Shown piece after piece: positions 44,162-54,477 of a stretch of 64,000 bases of DNA; the stretch's first letter is position 1; each line of letters begins with the position of its first letter. Location: NCBI GenBank assembly GCA_026419775.2, contig JAOPGA020001549.1, positions 1 through 64,000 of the forward strand. The letters are read 5' to 3'. The translations under genes and the position numbers were made by a program. The stretch comes from Acrasis kona (lineage: Eukaryota; Heterolobosea; Eutetramitea; Acrasida; Acrasidae). A model generated the notes under the pieces. The model saw only the letters and a program-made list of their open reading frames with translations. It was not told where the DNA came from and did not search any database.

Positions 44162-44410
44162 TTACAGCGCCGCTATGCTCTTTGGCATGGTATCATCAAC
44201 AATTTCTTCTTCACCATCCCCGGGAATTTCGAATACCAAATGTTGAAGGGTGTTTGATTTTCTTACTTCTTGCTTCCTAACCCTTTGGTCTTTAATAACT
44301 CTGCGTAAGAATGATGCGTGGACGGCGAGGTAACGACCGAACGTTAGTGTCTGTACGTAAGCGCTGCTCTAGACATTTATAAATATGATACGTGTTGTGA
44401 GACTCACCAT
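44162..44410 (-). CDS. Small gene whose first coding exon is only ATG; unknown function
   Basis: The ATG at 44408-44410 is directly followed by a canonical donor. A 39-nt intron (44369-44407, gtgagtctc...atgtctag) joins it to a 69-codon exon (44162-44368) ending PKSIAAL and TAA. The 69-aa product is basic in the middle (RRVIKDQRVRKQEVRK) and acidic near the end (GEEEIVDD). The exon is fully open, and splice sites are typical of the window. No family is recognised. Confidence 0.5.
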
Positions 44411-44482
44411 GTTGTTTATTCTAAGAAAATAATCATCCAATAACAATATACCATTGTAAATTGATTAAATCAATCACCCATA

Positions 44483-44824
44483 ATGCGGAGCAGTCTACAC
44501 TTTACTTCTTTCAACACATTATGGTGGAATGATGTGTTCAATACCAAAACGACCTTATTTGCTAGACGCACCGCCAGATGATTCCATCGACTTGGTTTCA
44601 TCAACACGGAGATGATTGTCTCGTTCCTAAAGGCCAATAACCCCATCAACTTCAACCGGAAAAGTCATGAATACCTTGATAATCCCATGGTTGATGGAAT
44701 AATCCACGCATTTGCTCTTTTTATGTTGAAAAACAGAGGGTTTTACCTTGTATTTGGATGCTCCTATTTTAAACGTAGATTATTAGATGTGCTGTACCTG
44801 AGCAAGGCGAACGAACCAAAATGA
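44483..44824 (+). pseudogene. 113-codon ORF interrupted by one in-frame TGA
   Basis: From the ATG at 44483 the frame reads 32 codons (SLHFTSFNTLWWNDVF..., RRTAR), meets TGA at 44579-44581, and continues open for 80 codons (FHRLGFINTEM, NPINFNRKSHEYLDNP, FALFMLKNRGFYLVFGCSYF) to TGA at 44822-44824. The downstream part looks protein-like and has its own ATG at 44612. No canonical intron removing the TGA and keeping frame was found. Options: a recently broken gene, translation only from 44612 (70 aa), or stop readthrough. No SECIS-like element could be judged by eye. Confidence 0.4.
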
Positions 44825-44917
44825 TTGTGATCTGTTCGTACAATCTCAAGAAATCGTCAAAAGGTTCGCCGTTTGGTTAGATTTAAAAACAGGCAACACA
44901 ATGATATGTTTTAACAA

Positions 44918-45187
44918 ATGAGAACAAGGATAGATTTCCCAAGATACAAAGTGTTTTCTCCAATAAACTTCCCTAAGCTTATTCGAAGAAGACAACAAGT
45001 AGAAACTGTACATTCTCCAACTATAAATACAACTAGGGTGACGACGGTAAATCAAGAAATCGTGACAGTGGAGGATGAAATGGAGAATGAATACAGTCCA
45101 CACCGAAAATTAGACGTGGAGGCACGAAAGGTTTCTTCAGGTAACAGGAAGTTTTCAAGATCGAAGCAGAAGGCTAGTGCTAGCTAA
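44918..45187 (+). CDS. Small basic protein, unknown
   Basis: An intronless frame from the ATG at 44918 gives 89 aa. It is basic at both ends (KLIRRRQQVE; RKFSRSKQKA) with an acidic centre (TVEDEMENEY). No signal, TM or known motif. It sits divergent from no clear promoter and lies between two other lineage-specific genes, so confidence is low. Confidence 0.4.
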   Translation: MRTRIDFPRYKVFSPINFPKLIRRRQQVETVHSPTINTTRVTTVNQEIVTVEDEMENEYSPHRKLDVEARKVSSGNRKFSRSKQKASAS

Positions 45188-45312
45188 GAACAATTTAATT
45201 AAACCTAGGATTTAACTTTCATGGTTGGTTTTTAAACTTTAATGATTTTATATTTCTTGCTTTAATCATCAATTCGTATAGCACTTTAAGATTATTGACA
45301 GCAAGAAAGAAA

Positions 45313-45981
45313 TTATTCAGTCAATATTTTATTTCTCTTCAACACTTTCCATCCTTCAAAGTCGGAGGGGTTTGACGGCCCTTCACGCCACAATCTAACA
45401 AAATCGAATACGAGATGTTTATCAGGCAGCACCACAACCTCTCCTCCATCTCCAGACCTCACCTCAATTTTACAATTCGGGAACATTACACCTGCACAAT
45501 AGAAAAGGGTGCTGATTAGATAATTTGCACCCATAACCAGGATTTGAGCCTCATATGTGCCTTTCTGTGGTTTATGTTTATCGTAGAGTTCGTTTTCTAG
45601 TGCTTTGTATTTCTCTTCGTCAAAGTTGTCGTCGTCATAGTTCATGACCACACCCAGCTCCTCCATCTCAGCCTCGACCCTCTCATCAATTCTCGTCATG
45701 TGATAATCTGTTCTAGAGTACCTCCACAAATCGTCACCTCGTTTCCAGACGGGCTTCTCACCGTTGTTGTAATAGGCCTCCTCCTTGCACCAAACCTTCA
45801 TTTGTTTTTCGAGAATGTCTTGTGCCTTCTTTGATTGCCATACGTTATAGAATGTGTCCCAATTTTTCTCGAAGTCGTAGTATTTCCATTTGCAAGAATT
45901 AGGAAGATGGTTATGCTTCTTGCCCCTACTGTTTCTTTCAGACTTTGTTTTAGCGATTAGTACTGTTTTTGTTTTTGTCAT
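45313..45981 (-). CDS. Uncharacterised 222-aa protein
   Basis: An intronless frame with an ATG start. A lysine-rich N-terminus is followed by aromatic and charged segments (WKYYDFEKNWDTFYNVWQSK, WKRGDDLWRYSRTDYHM), an acidic linker (YDDDNFDEEKY), a hydrophobic stretch YEAQILVMGANYLISTLFY and a C-terminal HLVFDFVRLW. It looks globular and soluble. I do not recognise a family. Confidence 0.65.
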   Translation of the reverse strand: MTKTKTVLIAKTKSERNSRGKKHNHLPNSCKWKYYDFEKNWDTFYNVWQSKKAQDILEKQMKVWCKEEAYYNNGEKPVWKRGDDLWRYSRTDYHMTRIDERVEAEMEELGVVMNYDDDNFDEEKYKALENELYDKHKPQKGTYEAQILVMGANYLISTLFYCAGVMFPNCKIEVRSGDGGEVVVLPDKHLVFDFVRLWREGPSNPSDFEGWKVLKRNKILTE

Positions 45982-46758
45982 TTGTGGTGGTTCTTCTCTT
46001 TGTCATTCTCGTTTTTAAGGAAAGAACTTGGATTATTGTAAAAAAGTTCAAAAAAATTAGACTTCATGGAAAAGCTAGAAGTTTTTTTTCTTGAATTTAT
46101 TCAACCATAATGGTTTATTATATCGCTCCGTCGTTCATCTACAAAACCTATTATAATAACACACAAATTTTAGAATTATTAAAGAATAGCGACAAAGAAT
46201 CTTTGAGTATAACATAAAATAGCTTGTAATGTTGCTTCTCTTGTTTGGACGTTGTGTAAGGGTTGTTATTCTTATAAAGTAATAGTATCCCTTTCTCTAA
46301 GAGTCATGCCAAATCTCCTCTCCGCTGTCATTGTACCATATCACAATCTTTTGTTCTTGGATAAATATTTATTCAAAAATCGCTGTCTCATGGTACAAAA
46401 AAAAGGTTTTATTAAGGACATTGTATCACTTTCCATAAACCCAACTAATTTGGAGTGCATTTTCCAAATTCGATTTCCGGGCTTCACAGGCCGCGAAGCA
46501 CACGCATCCAATGTTCGCACACAAGCTCCATGTTTTGAACGAGTTCACGAATGAGGTAATTATTTGCATCAGCCATAGGGAGATACATTCCCATCTCTTT
46601 GGTCCTCTTTGAGTGCACGTATATATAAGATTAGGGCTCTATCTTGCGCTTCATTGCTCCAATTCGGGATAGGTCACCTGTCATCAAGAGCATCAGCATA
46701 CATTTGAAGGTTCGATCATTTCAACATTAATCATTGGCGTCTCTTACAAAATTGAAAA
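45982..46758. other. Intergenic region upstream of PS decarboxylase
   Basis: No convincing gene. A plus frame at 46252-46554 (100 codons, no repeat or motif) and a minus frame at 46475-46594 (39 codons, starting MGMYLPMADANNYLIRELV) overlap and at most one could be real. The rest is AT-rich flank. Confidence 0.4.
46622..46628 (+). promoter_or_regulatory. TATA-like element upstream of PS decarboxylase
   Basis: TATATAA lies 131 bases before the start codon at 46759 and would place transcription start near 46650. Confidence 0.3.
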
Positions 46759-48501
46759 ATGGTTAATAAGGAAGCGATCGTCCATGATAGAACAATTTCA
46801 TCCCAACTACCATCAAACCCTATTGTTGGTCTTTTGGTTATTGATGTAGAGAAGGCAAGTGGCCTACCAAGAATGGACTTGAATGGCAAGGCAGATCCAT
46901 ACATACTCGTCAAGCTTGGACCCACAAATATCTGGAGGAGTCAAACCAAAAAGAAGACCAGGGAACCTGAGTTCAATGAGACTATGAAGTACTTGATAAG
47001 AGAATCTGAAAGCAGCTTCGACATTGATCTTGAGGTATGGGATTGGGACAGGATGTCTTCGGACGATTTTGCAGGCACTTGTAGATTGGAGGTACGACCA
47101 CTTGTTGACAAAATTGATGGGGTACCTCTAAAGAAGGAGCTACATATAATCAACCACAAGAAAAAGGATAAAGTAAATGGGACACTAACAGTTTCCGCCC
47201 ACTTCATGTCAAGAGAAGCTGTTGAAGAAGAGTTTTGGAAGTGCCTGGTCAAACATTTTGATTCCACGGGTGACGGAAGGATAGACAAAGCTGAGTTCTC
47301 ATCCCTACTGGCCACCCTAGCACTTGACTACTCTCCAGAGGATGTAGAGAAATTGTACGATGATGCGGACACCAACAAGGATGGCTTCCTCAGCCAACAA
47401 GAATTTGTTGCATTCATGAAGAACAACAATGAGAGAATTGTTAGTAAACTACTGAGTGGTGATCCCGACCTATTATGTAAAGTGATGGAACATACCAACG
47501 AGACAGATGATGTGCTTGATGTTTTGATGAGAAGAAACTTTGATGTCAGCCCAAGTAAAGTACAAGGTGGAGATCATCATGAAACAAAAGTCCTCATGGT
47601 ATACAACAGACTAGAAGGAAGGATGGAAGAGGAAAAGATCCCGCACTACATCAGAGTAGCCATGAGATTAATGTACAGTACCAAACAAGGACGCATAGCA
47701 GTCAACAACAATTCAGTTCGTAAGATCCTCAAGAAGCTCACCATCTCACAAGGTGTCAAGTACGACCTAGAAAAATCAATCCTACACGTTCCATCATTCA
47801 TCAAATTCCACAACCTCAACGAAGAAGAACTATTAGACCCGTTGGATAGCTTCAAGAACTTTAATGAATTTTTCTACAGAAAACTAAAGAAGGAGGCAAG
47901 ACCCATACATCAAAGCGATTGTGTATCGCCAGCAGATTGTCGTTTCCATGCATTCAGGTCCATCACCGACGCAACCAACATTTGGATAAAAGGTCACAAC
48001 TTTACTTTAAAAAATGTCATTCAAGATGAAAAACTTTCCGAACGCTTTGTAGGCGGCAGCATGGCCATATGTCGATTGGCTCCTCAAGACTATCATCGTT
48101 TTCACATTCCCGTTGATGGCATCATGGGATCTACCCAAAAGTTCGATGGAACCTATTACACAGTCAATCCGATCGCAATTACAAAGTACGACGTTTACAC
48201 CGAAAACAAGAGATTTGTTACATTAATTAAAAGTGACTTGTTTGGAGATGTGTTGTTCGTTACTGTCGGAGCGACAATGGTTGGAAGCATTGTGTTGACT
48301 TCGGAGGAAGGAAAGAAGGTTGAGAAGGGGGACGAACATGGATACTTTGCATTTGGAGGCAGCACTGTTTTGTTGTTCTTCTTACCGAATGCGATTCAAT
48401 TCGACAGCGACTTGTTGGCGAATAGTGATAAGGGATTAGAAACTTTGGTAAAGATGGGAGAGTCTATTGGTAGATCTGTTCTTGTTGATGGCGAAAGATG
48501 A
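46759..48501 (+). CDS. Phosphatidylserine decarboxylase with C2 and EF-hand domains
   Basis: Intronless, 580 aa. A C2 domain (GLLVIDVEKASGLPRMDLNG, KADPYILVKLG, DIDLEVWDWDR) is followed by two EF hands (DSTGDGRIDKAEF and DADTNKDGFLSQQEF), then the decarboxylase: NEFFYRKLKKEARP, VSPADCRFHAF, DYHRFHIPVDG and the self-cleavage motif FAFGGSTV, where the serine becomes the pyruvoyl group. This matches plant PSD2/PSD3 in the endomembrane system, where calcium probably recruits the enzyme to membranes. It makes phosphatidylethanolamine from phosphatidylserine. Confidence 0.95.
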   Translation: MVNKEAIVHDRTISSQLPSNPIVGLLVIDVEKASGLPRMDLNGKADPYILVKLGPTNIWRSQTKKKTREPEFNETMKYLIRESESSFDIDLEVWDWDRMSSDDFAGTCRLEVRPLVDKIDGVPLKKELHIINHKKKDKVNGTLTVSAHFMSREAVEEEFWKCLVKHFDSTGDGRIDKAEFSSLLATLALDYSPEDVEKLYDDADTNKDGFLSQQEFVAFMKNNNERIVSKLLSGDPDLLCKVMEHTNETDDVLDVLMRRNFDVSPSKVQGGDHHETKVLMVYNRLEGRMEEEKIPHYIRVAMRLMYSTKQGRIAVNNNSVRKILKKLTISQGVKYDLEKSILHVPSFIKFHNLNEEELLDPLDSFKNFNEFFYRKLKKEARPIHQSDCVSPADCRFHAFRSITDATNIWIKGHNFTLKNVIQDEKLSERFVGGSMAICRLAPQDYHRFHIPVDGIMGSTQKFDGTYYTVNPIAITKYDVYTENKRFVTLIKSDLFGDVLFVTVGATMVGSIVLTSEEGKKVEKGDEHGYFAFGGSTVLLFFLPNAIQFDSDLLANSDKGLETLVKMGESIGRSVLVDGER

Positions 48502-48671
48502 TTAAATTTTTTATTTTGTGTATTCGATCTGTTTTGTTCAATTAATACTATTTTGGTGTACTACTCTTATTTTATTTGATCGTCACCAAAGTATTTAGGC
48601 ACGAATAATATCTCTCTTACTTTTTTTCGAATTTTGTAATGATTTTAAACAAACAATAAAAAAGGTTGACC

Positions 48672-49082
48672 ATGTCCGCACAGAACCCACCACAGATGTC
48701 AGAGGAGGAAGAAGCCATCCAAGAGTCACAAGGAAAACTTTTCAACCTTTATAAACACAGAAACATCAATGTCGGTACCACGCAAGCGCTAGAGAAAGAA
48801 AAGAAGATTACACAACTAACGTTAGTTGAGATCAAAGACATTCCTGCGGACAACACCTGCTACAAATCGATAGGAAGAATGTTTATTCAAAAAAGCAAGA
48901 GCGAGTTACAAGACGAACTCCATAAGAATGTTTCTTACTTAGGAGACAAGTTGAAGGAGCTTGGTGATTCAAGGCAAAATCTCAACAAGAAGATTGTTGA
49001 CGAGGAAGCAACTTTCAGAGAGGTTGCGGCCAAGCTACAAGAGAAACACAGAGCATCACAACAAACAGCCCAAGTTAAATAA
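48672..49082 (+). CDS. PFDN1: Prefoldin subunit 1 (beta-type)
   Basis: Intronless, 136 aa from the ATG at 48672. It has two helices flanking CYKSIGRMFIQKSKSELQDE, the beta-hairpin motif of beta prefoldins (YKSVGRMF in PFDN1), with coiled-coil arms on both sides. It is part of the hexameric prefoldin that hands unfolded actin and tubulin to the CCT chaperonin. The stop lies 9 bases from that of VPS28 on the other strand. Confidence 0.85.
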   Translation: MSAQNPPQMSEEEEAIQESQGKLFNLYKHRNINVGTTQALEKEKKITQLTLVEIKDIPADNTCYKSIGRMFIQKSKSELQDELHKNVSYLGDKLKELGDSRQNLNKKIVDEEATFREVAAKLQEKHRASQQTAQVK

Positions 49083-49090
49083 AAAAACGT

Positions 49091-49852
49091 TTAATCTGCT
49101 AATGACTTATGGAATTGTGCATACGCTCCGTCTAAATCGAACATTAACTGTCTGGTTTGTTGATCATCCAACTCATCCGACGCTTTCATTTGGTTCAAAG
49201 TTACTAACCACTGCTTGAGTTTGTTCTTTTGATCAAAATCTTTTATAGGTACTTTATTTAAAGAATCAACTAAATCGTTAAGCAGGGGTTGTATTTGGTC
49301 GACGGAATGCATGTCTAACTTCAAGCTGTCCATTGCCGTGATGAAATGTTGTGTAGTCTGAGCAATTAAGCGTTGATTAAAGTCTGTCTGTCCTCCATGT
49401 TCTACGGTAGCGGGAACACCAATTTTCAATAGACGGTTCTTTGCGGCTGGTAGATCAATCTTATATTCACGCATGAAGGCTTCTACATCAGGTACATCTT
49501 GTATAACTAAAGGTCTTATTGTTTTAAACTTGGCAATTAATTTGTTGCACGCATTAGCATAGCTTTAAGAATTATTATTAGTGATCATTGTCTGACAGAG
49601 CACTTACTCTGTTGCATTGATTGCGTCCTTTATGTATGCTTTTTCTAACCTCTCGGTTGCATATATAATTGAATACAAGTCGGCCAAACTGTCAAACTTT
49701 TCTCTATCTTTTCTATTTTCGGCCAATTTGATAGGCTCTTTGGGTAACTCCTTCACTCTTGGCGGGGGTGATGCAGGTAGAGCTCTAGCGGGTGGAGTTG
49801 GAAGTGGCGGTCCACCTGTCTTGGTATAGGAGTATGTTCTCTGCAAGCTCAT
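49091..49852 (-). CDS. VPS28: VPS28, ESCRT-I subunit
   Basis: Exons 49608-49852 and 49091-49562 (45-nt intron) give 238 aa (human 221). An N-terminal proline-rich extension (LPTPPARALPASPPPRV) precedes the core: AENRKDREKFDSLADLYSII, LEKAYIKDAINATDYANACN, AFMREYKIDLPAA and the C-terminal four-helix domain MDSLKLDMHSVDQIQPLLND with MKASDELDDQQTRQLMFDL, all close to animal VPS28. It sorts ubiquitinated cargo at multivesicular bodies. Confidence 0.95.
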
Positions 49853-50605
49853 TATTTGAATGTTCTAAAATAAAAGATTACAATTGATGATGAAATAAGA
49901 AGGTTTTGCAAAACGAGTCTCTTCAAAAAGTCAAAGAGTAGATTGGACAAATAGACTTGTTGTAATTAATAAAGCTGAGGTTATTTCATAATGGAACCAA
50001 CTGGTTATTAGAATAGCTTCTAGAAGTGACAAGTTGTTTCACATATATAGTACAACTCCGCCTGCTTCTTTGTATTGGTTGTCATTTCTTTTCCTGAACT
50101 CCTCCATCTTCGTTTATCTCAACAGTTGGCGAGTTCATGAATAGTCTGAAGGATGTGTGGGTTATCGAATTTTGTGCTGTCTATCTTTAATTTGGGAGAC
50201 TTTATGATAGATGACGTTTAATACGATCTTGTCAAATCTATTAACACTGTAGCTTTGATCAAATGAACATCACTTTCAATTTCTCAAATTATACCCTGGG
50301 CACCAAACCGTTACGTTGGAACCAAAAGATGAACTTGATGGTTCAAGAAATGTGTGCAACAATTAACCGTAAACCAGATTCTGGAATAAATCAGTACTAA
50401 TCCGTTTCCCCGCAAGAACTGTTTTTGAAGTTGGGAACTTTTATGGTAATTTTTTACTTTACTAATAACAGTTCCTATTGGTTAAATTTCTAAAATTATC
50501 TTTCCCTCCAATGGTCTTTAAGCCCCCTTCAATTTTATTTTAAACTCAATTTAAATTTTACCAAACAACCCCCATCACCCACTTAAGCACTGAGAGGATA
50601 CGATC
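49853..50605. other. Intergenic region, no gene seen
   Basis: 752 bases between the VPS28 start and the GNAT gene start; AT-rich, with pyrimidine-rich stretches just before 50606. No long frame, tRNA or repeat was recognised. Confidence 0.5.
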
Positions 50606-51599
50606 ATGACGAACCAAACCCACGATTTAATTTGCGTTACCGGAGGAGGAGATGTATTGAACACCCAACACTCATACATCCCGATTAACAAGTTTTATGA
50701 AGACAGAGATGCAGAGAGCTCTTTAACCTGGCGCACTCCTCAGTCCATGGAGCATCGGTTTTAGCGTTCACTCTCGTCCATGCCATTTAGGCGTCTCCCG
50801 GGAGCAGGCCCACGTAACATGTGAACCCAGGAGAAAAGCAAGCTTGCCATCAGCCGACCCAATTATTTTAAAATCCGCACGTGCTGATAGACCTAAGTCG
50901 GATGTCCCATCTAAAGATGCAACCACTCGCATTGTACCAGTTACATTAGAAGATGTGAAACTTTTTGAACAAGTCACCAAACTATACACTAATACATTCC
51001 ACGGAGAAGTTGACCCCACCCAGGACCAAGTCAAAGAGTACGTCAAGGTTGGAAAGTACAACATTATGGCCTTGTTGGATGAAGAAGATGATAGCTTAAT
51101 TGGAGGTGCCATACTAGGAGATTTGAGCGGCATCCATGAGAACGTTGTGATTTTGGAATACTTTTTTGTTAATCCTGAAAAAAGAGGAAAAGGTATTGGT
51201 TCAAACTGGTTTTTAAAACTCACAGAACATCTTAAGCAAAACACACGTTTCTCATTCATGGTCCTTGAATGTGTCAAAGGTTTGATCGGCTTTTACTCAC
51301 GTCTAGGAGCATACGATACTAACATCAAAACCAGTCTTTGTGTTAAATCGCTTTCCAGTCCTTCCACCATTTCAGCGTTGTCTTCAAAAGTATGTCCACC
51401 ATCTTCCTTATTATCCCTTATGGCCGTTTCTCTCCATGAAGACGGTTCTGAAGAATTCCATGATGTTGACTTTTTAAATTCCACTGTTTCTTACTTACGC
51501 AAAAACTTACACCGTATGATTAGCATGAAACCAAGGACTTTAATATTAGAAGATCAAGAAGAAGTTTGTACTTTCAATGTATGGTATCAATCTGAATAA
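50606..51599 (+). CDS. GNAT-family acetyltransferase with N-terminal extension
   Basis: The acetyltransferase part (from about 50844) has no ATG of its own before the core fold. A model joining exon 50606-50757 to 50831-51599 through a 73-nt intron (gttttagcg...gaacccag) restores frame and gives 306 aa, with RRKASLPSAD at the junction. The core has TLEDVKLFEQVTKLYTNTFH, IMALLDEEDDSLIGGAILGD, the acetyl-CoA loop VNPEKRGKGIGSNWF (R/QxxGxG/A) and LECVKGLIGFYSRLGAYD. The substrate is unknown. The intron is longer than the window norm, so the first exon is less certain. Confidence 0.7.
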
Positions 51600-51709
51600 A
51601 GTTGTATTTTATTTTTAAACACTATGATTTAGCCTTCTTCCTTGTTGTCTACACCGTAACCAACTGCAAAAGTGGAAAACACAAAAAAATAAAGAATGGG
51701 AGTTTTATT

Positions 51710-51759
51710 GATACTCTATAAATCAGTGGCCACCGATACTCTATAAATCAGTGGCCACC
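51710..51759 (+). repeat. Perfect 25-bp tandem duplication over a stop codon
   Basis: gatactctataaatcagtgg plus ccacc occurs twice back to back (51710-51734, 51735-51759). It covers the stop codon of the minus-strand oxygenase gene, so a second stop copy lies just downstream. Confidence 0.95.
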
Positions 51760-52775
51760 TCTTGTGTCTTGCCTAGTTTGATTTGCTTCAACTCGTTGCT
51801 CACTTGGTCCCCTGTTAGTGTTGGTGGATATTTATCATTCTTCCACTCTTCCTTCAATGGCTCCAACACCTCATCCGACCCTATGTGAGAGAACAAAGTA
51901 CTTGAAACTCTCCACGTGGGACGTCCTGCCTCTTTTTGTCTCTCTAATGCCTTCAATGTTTCGTCATTAACTACAACCTCGTGATATCCGGCCTCAATCA
52001 AACCACCAGTTAACCATTCAAGCTGCTTTCCTGCTTGTAGCAACAAACAACCATCAGGTATCTTGACGGCTGAACGTGTGCCGTTACGCAACCAGACAAA
52101 GAGACCAGGGTATCTTGACTTTCCATGAATGGTGAGGAAATTCAAATCATAATGGAAACCTGCAAAAACAGTGCTAGGTTTGTTGAATAGGCCCAAATCA
52201 CTTCCAGTTGGGGCCAACAAATGAGGACCAAACTTCATCATTTTTGTAAATGTTTCATGTGGGAGGTCTAGCCCGCGAGCTAACATGTCGGCAACAGTAA
52301 TGCATGCCTGTAAGATTAGACTCGCCCACTTGTTCATAACAGCCTCCCAATTGGGAAATGATTCAGGGATGACTTGAGGCATGTTCAGTCTAGGGAATTT
52401 TGTTTCTTTCGGTCTCTCACCAATGGGCCAGAAGAATCTCCACTTGGGGTCTGCGCCAGTTAGGGGAGTTGGTTTTTGGTCGTCGTGTAACTTCGAGATG
52501 ACCTCTGCGTTGTCTCTCGGCACCTCGGTGAATTCAGGAGTAGTGCCGACTTGGTAGTGGAATTCAGGGCGTGCGTCCTTCTTCTTCTTTTCATTCTCCA
52601 AGTTATAGTAATCCTCCATCATATCGATAAAAGTGGCATTATCAGAGAATGTAACTCTGGGGTCGCGAATAACAAGAATTCCTGTGCTCTTGAAGCTATC
52701 TACAACCTTCTTGCAGTCTTCCAATGCACGTTCTGGATCAGAAAGAAATGCTGCAATGTCAATAACTGACTCCAT
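51741..52775 (-). CDS. 2-oxoglutarate/Fe(II) oxygenase (isopenicillin N synthase-like)
   Basis: Intronless, 344 aa. An N-terminal DIxN-like region (STGILVIRDPRV) precedes the jelly-roll core with AGFHYDLNFLTIHGKS (HxD metal ligands), FVWLRNGT, DGCLLLQAGKQLEWLTGG and GYHEVVVNDET, followed by RPTWRVSSTLFSH, which could supply the second histidine and the co-substrate arginine. The family hydroxylates or desaturates small molecules; the substrate is not predictable. The last codons (EVATDL) lie in a duplicated 25-bp unit. Confidence 0.85.
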   Translation of the reverse strand: MESVIDIAAFLSDPERALEDCKKVVDSFKSTGILVIRDPRVTFSDNATFIDMMEDYYNLENEKKKKDARPEFHYQVGTTPEFTEVPRDNAEVISKLHDDQKPTPLTGADPKWRFFWPIGERPKETKFPRLNMPQVIPESFPNWEAVMNKWASLILQACITVADMLARGLDLPHETFTKMMKFGPHLLAPTGSDLGLFNKPSTVFAGFHYDLNFLTIHGKSRYPGLFVWLRNGTRSAVKIPDGCLLLQAGKQLEWLTGGLIEAGYHEVVVNDETLKALERQKEAGRPTWRVSSTLFSHIGSDEVLEPLKEEWKNDKYPPTLTGDQVSNELKQIKLGKTQEVATDL

Positions 52776-52896
52776 TTGATTGTTTAGAATTTCACAGCAA
52801 CCCGGGTCAAAATTACAATATACCGACTACATTGACTGACAGTCAGTGATGACATAATAATTACAAACCCAACAGATAATCTATTTAATATTGTAT

Positions 52897-54278
52897 TTAT
52901 TTGCAAAGAGCGAATGACAAGTAAGCATCCGCAAATACAGCCATTACACCTCTGTCTTTCAGTTCTGTAATCTCCCAAGACTTGTTTCCTTCATCTCTAC
53001 CTAATTGACCTATACGTGATTGTCCCCAAGACCACACGCTTCCATCTTCCATCATGGCCAACGTATGTTTATAACCAGAAGAGATGCTTAAAACTCTCTT
53101 CTTCTCTGGCATTCTCACAATCTTTGGTGTGTTTTGGTCGTCGCTTGGTCTGCCGCTCAATTGTCCATCAGCATTCTTTCCCCATGAATAAACGTTGCCG
53201 TCGCCTACAAAAAAGTTAAAATGAAACGAAACGTAAAACGTACTTGTTAGCACCACGCAGGAATAATCTCCACAATTAATGTCAGTTATTCTAATCCCGT
53301 TTGGTATTTTATCGACAAGTATGGGTGTGGGCGATTGTGATCCTCTATAGTCGTATACGCCAAGTTGTCCGTTCGTGTTTGATCCAAAGCTATAAAGTGT
53401 ACCATTACGTGAAAGTGCTATCGTGTGTGCATCTCCTCCTTCTATTTTTATAATGTCATGTAGGTAATTGTTGCGTATTGGTGTTACTCTTTCTACAAGA
53501 TCCCCTAGTCCAAGTTGACCTGAGGAATTGTTTCCCCACACATGCACATGACCTGACTCTACAAACTATTAAACACATGTTTTGAAAAGCTCACCATTAA
53601 TAGTGAAAGATGTATTTTGTCCACATGAAACGTAAAGAGTGTTGGGAACGTCGCTCAGCCTGACTGGTATGTCATCAATTCCTTTTCTCCAGAAATATAC
53701 ATCTCCAGCTTCTGATAAAGCTACTATGTGTGTTCTGCCAGCCACTACGCTTCTAATGTAAGGCAACCCATTTACTATTGACAACTTTTTAAAATAGGAG
53801 AACTTGCTGGATCCAGGACCCCATCCACAACTGTATAATCTGCCATCACCTTTGTATTAGAGTAAATGTATAAAATCATACTTACATGTTAGAAAAACTG
53901 TAAATGTATTGCCCGATGCAATTTTTGATAAGCGAGAATGATCGGGTATTTTTAGTTGTTCTGGTTTGTCGTGAACATCTCTATTGCCCACACCAAGCTG
54001 GCCGTTAGCGTTGCAACCCTATATTATTATAATCAGTGACAGGGAGGAGTAAATGTCAATACCCATCCAAATGCAAGTCTTGGTTGTTTGTTGCCTTCCC
54101 ATATTTTTCTTCGTAAAAGATCCACTACATTTTTTGTATTTGTTGATGTTTGTTTTGTTGTGAAGATGAACGTTACATCCTCATAGTATTTGAATCGTGA
54201 TGTAGATTTTGATCTTTTATTTATTAATGGAACTGGAGGTCCCGAGACCGAATCTATCTTCCTCTTCTTGTTTTGCAT
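52897..54278 (-). CDS. RCC1-repeat protein
   Basis: Five exons (54063-54278, 53886-54018, 53595-53849, 53244-53558, 52897-53204; introns of 36-44 nt) give 408 aa, all joins in frame. A basic N-terminus (QNKKRKIDSV, INKRSKS) precedes about seven RCC1 blades, for example GCNANGQLGVGNRDVHD, HVWGNNSSGQLGLGD, YSFGSNTNGQLG, VYSWGKNADGQLSG and VWSWGQSRIGQLGRDE. Possible roles include Ran or Rab exchange factor, or a scaffold; the length and basic N-terminus resemble nuclear RCC1 but the identity is not certain. Confidence 0.85.
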
Positions 54279-54477
54279 ATAGGTTGATCGAATGTTACAA
54301 TAAACTTTTATAATGACGAGCACTAGAACAATTTTGTTTATAACAAGTGGCTATGAACGTAAAAGAATTTAATTAATTTGTTTATTATCACTGTGGAGTG
54401 TAATTACAAATAGTTGACCAGGTTGTAGTATAAAAAGTTCAGATCAACAACTTTGTCCCAATCAAATATTTAACAAA

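Noticed and set aside
44470-44655. Minus-strand 61-codon ORF
   Set aside because: Antisense of the TGA-containing ORF; the plus strand is longer and more protein-like.
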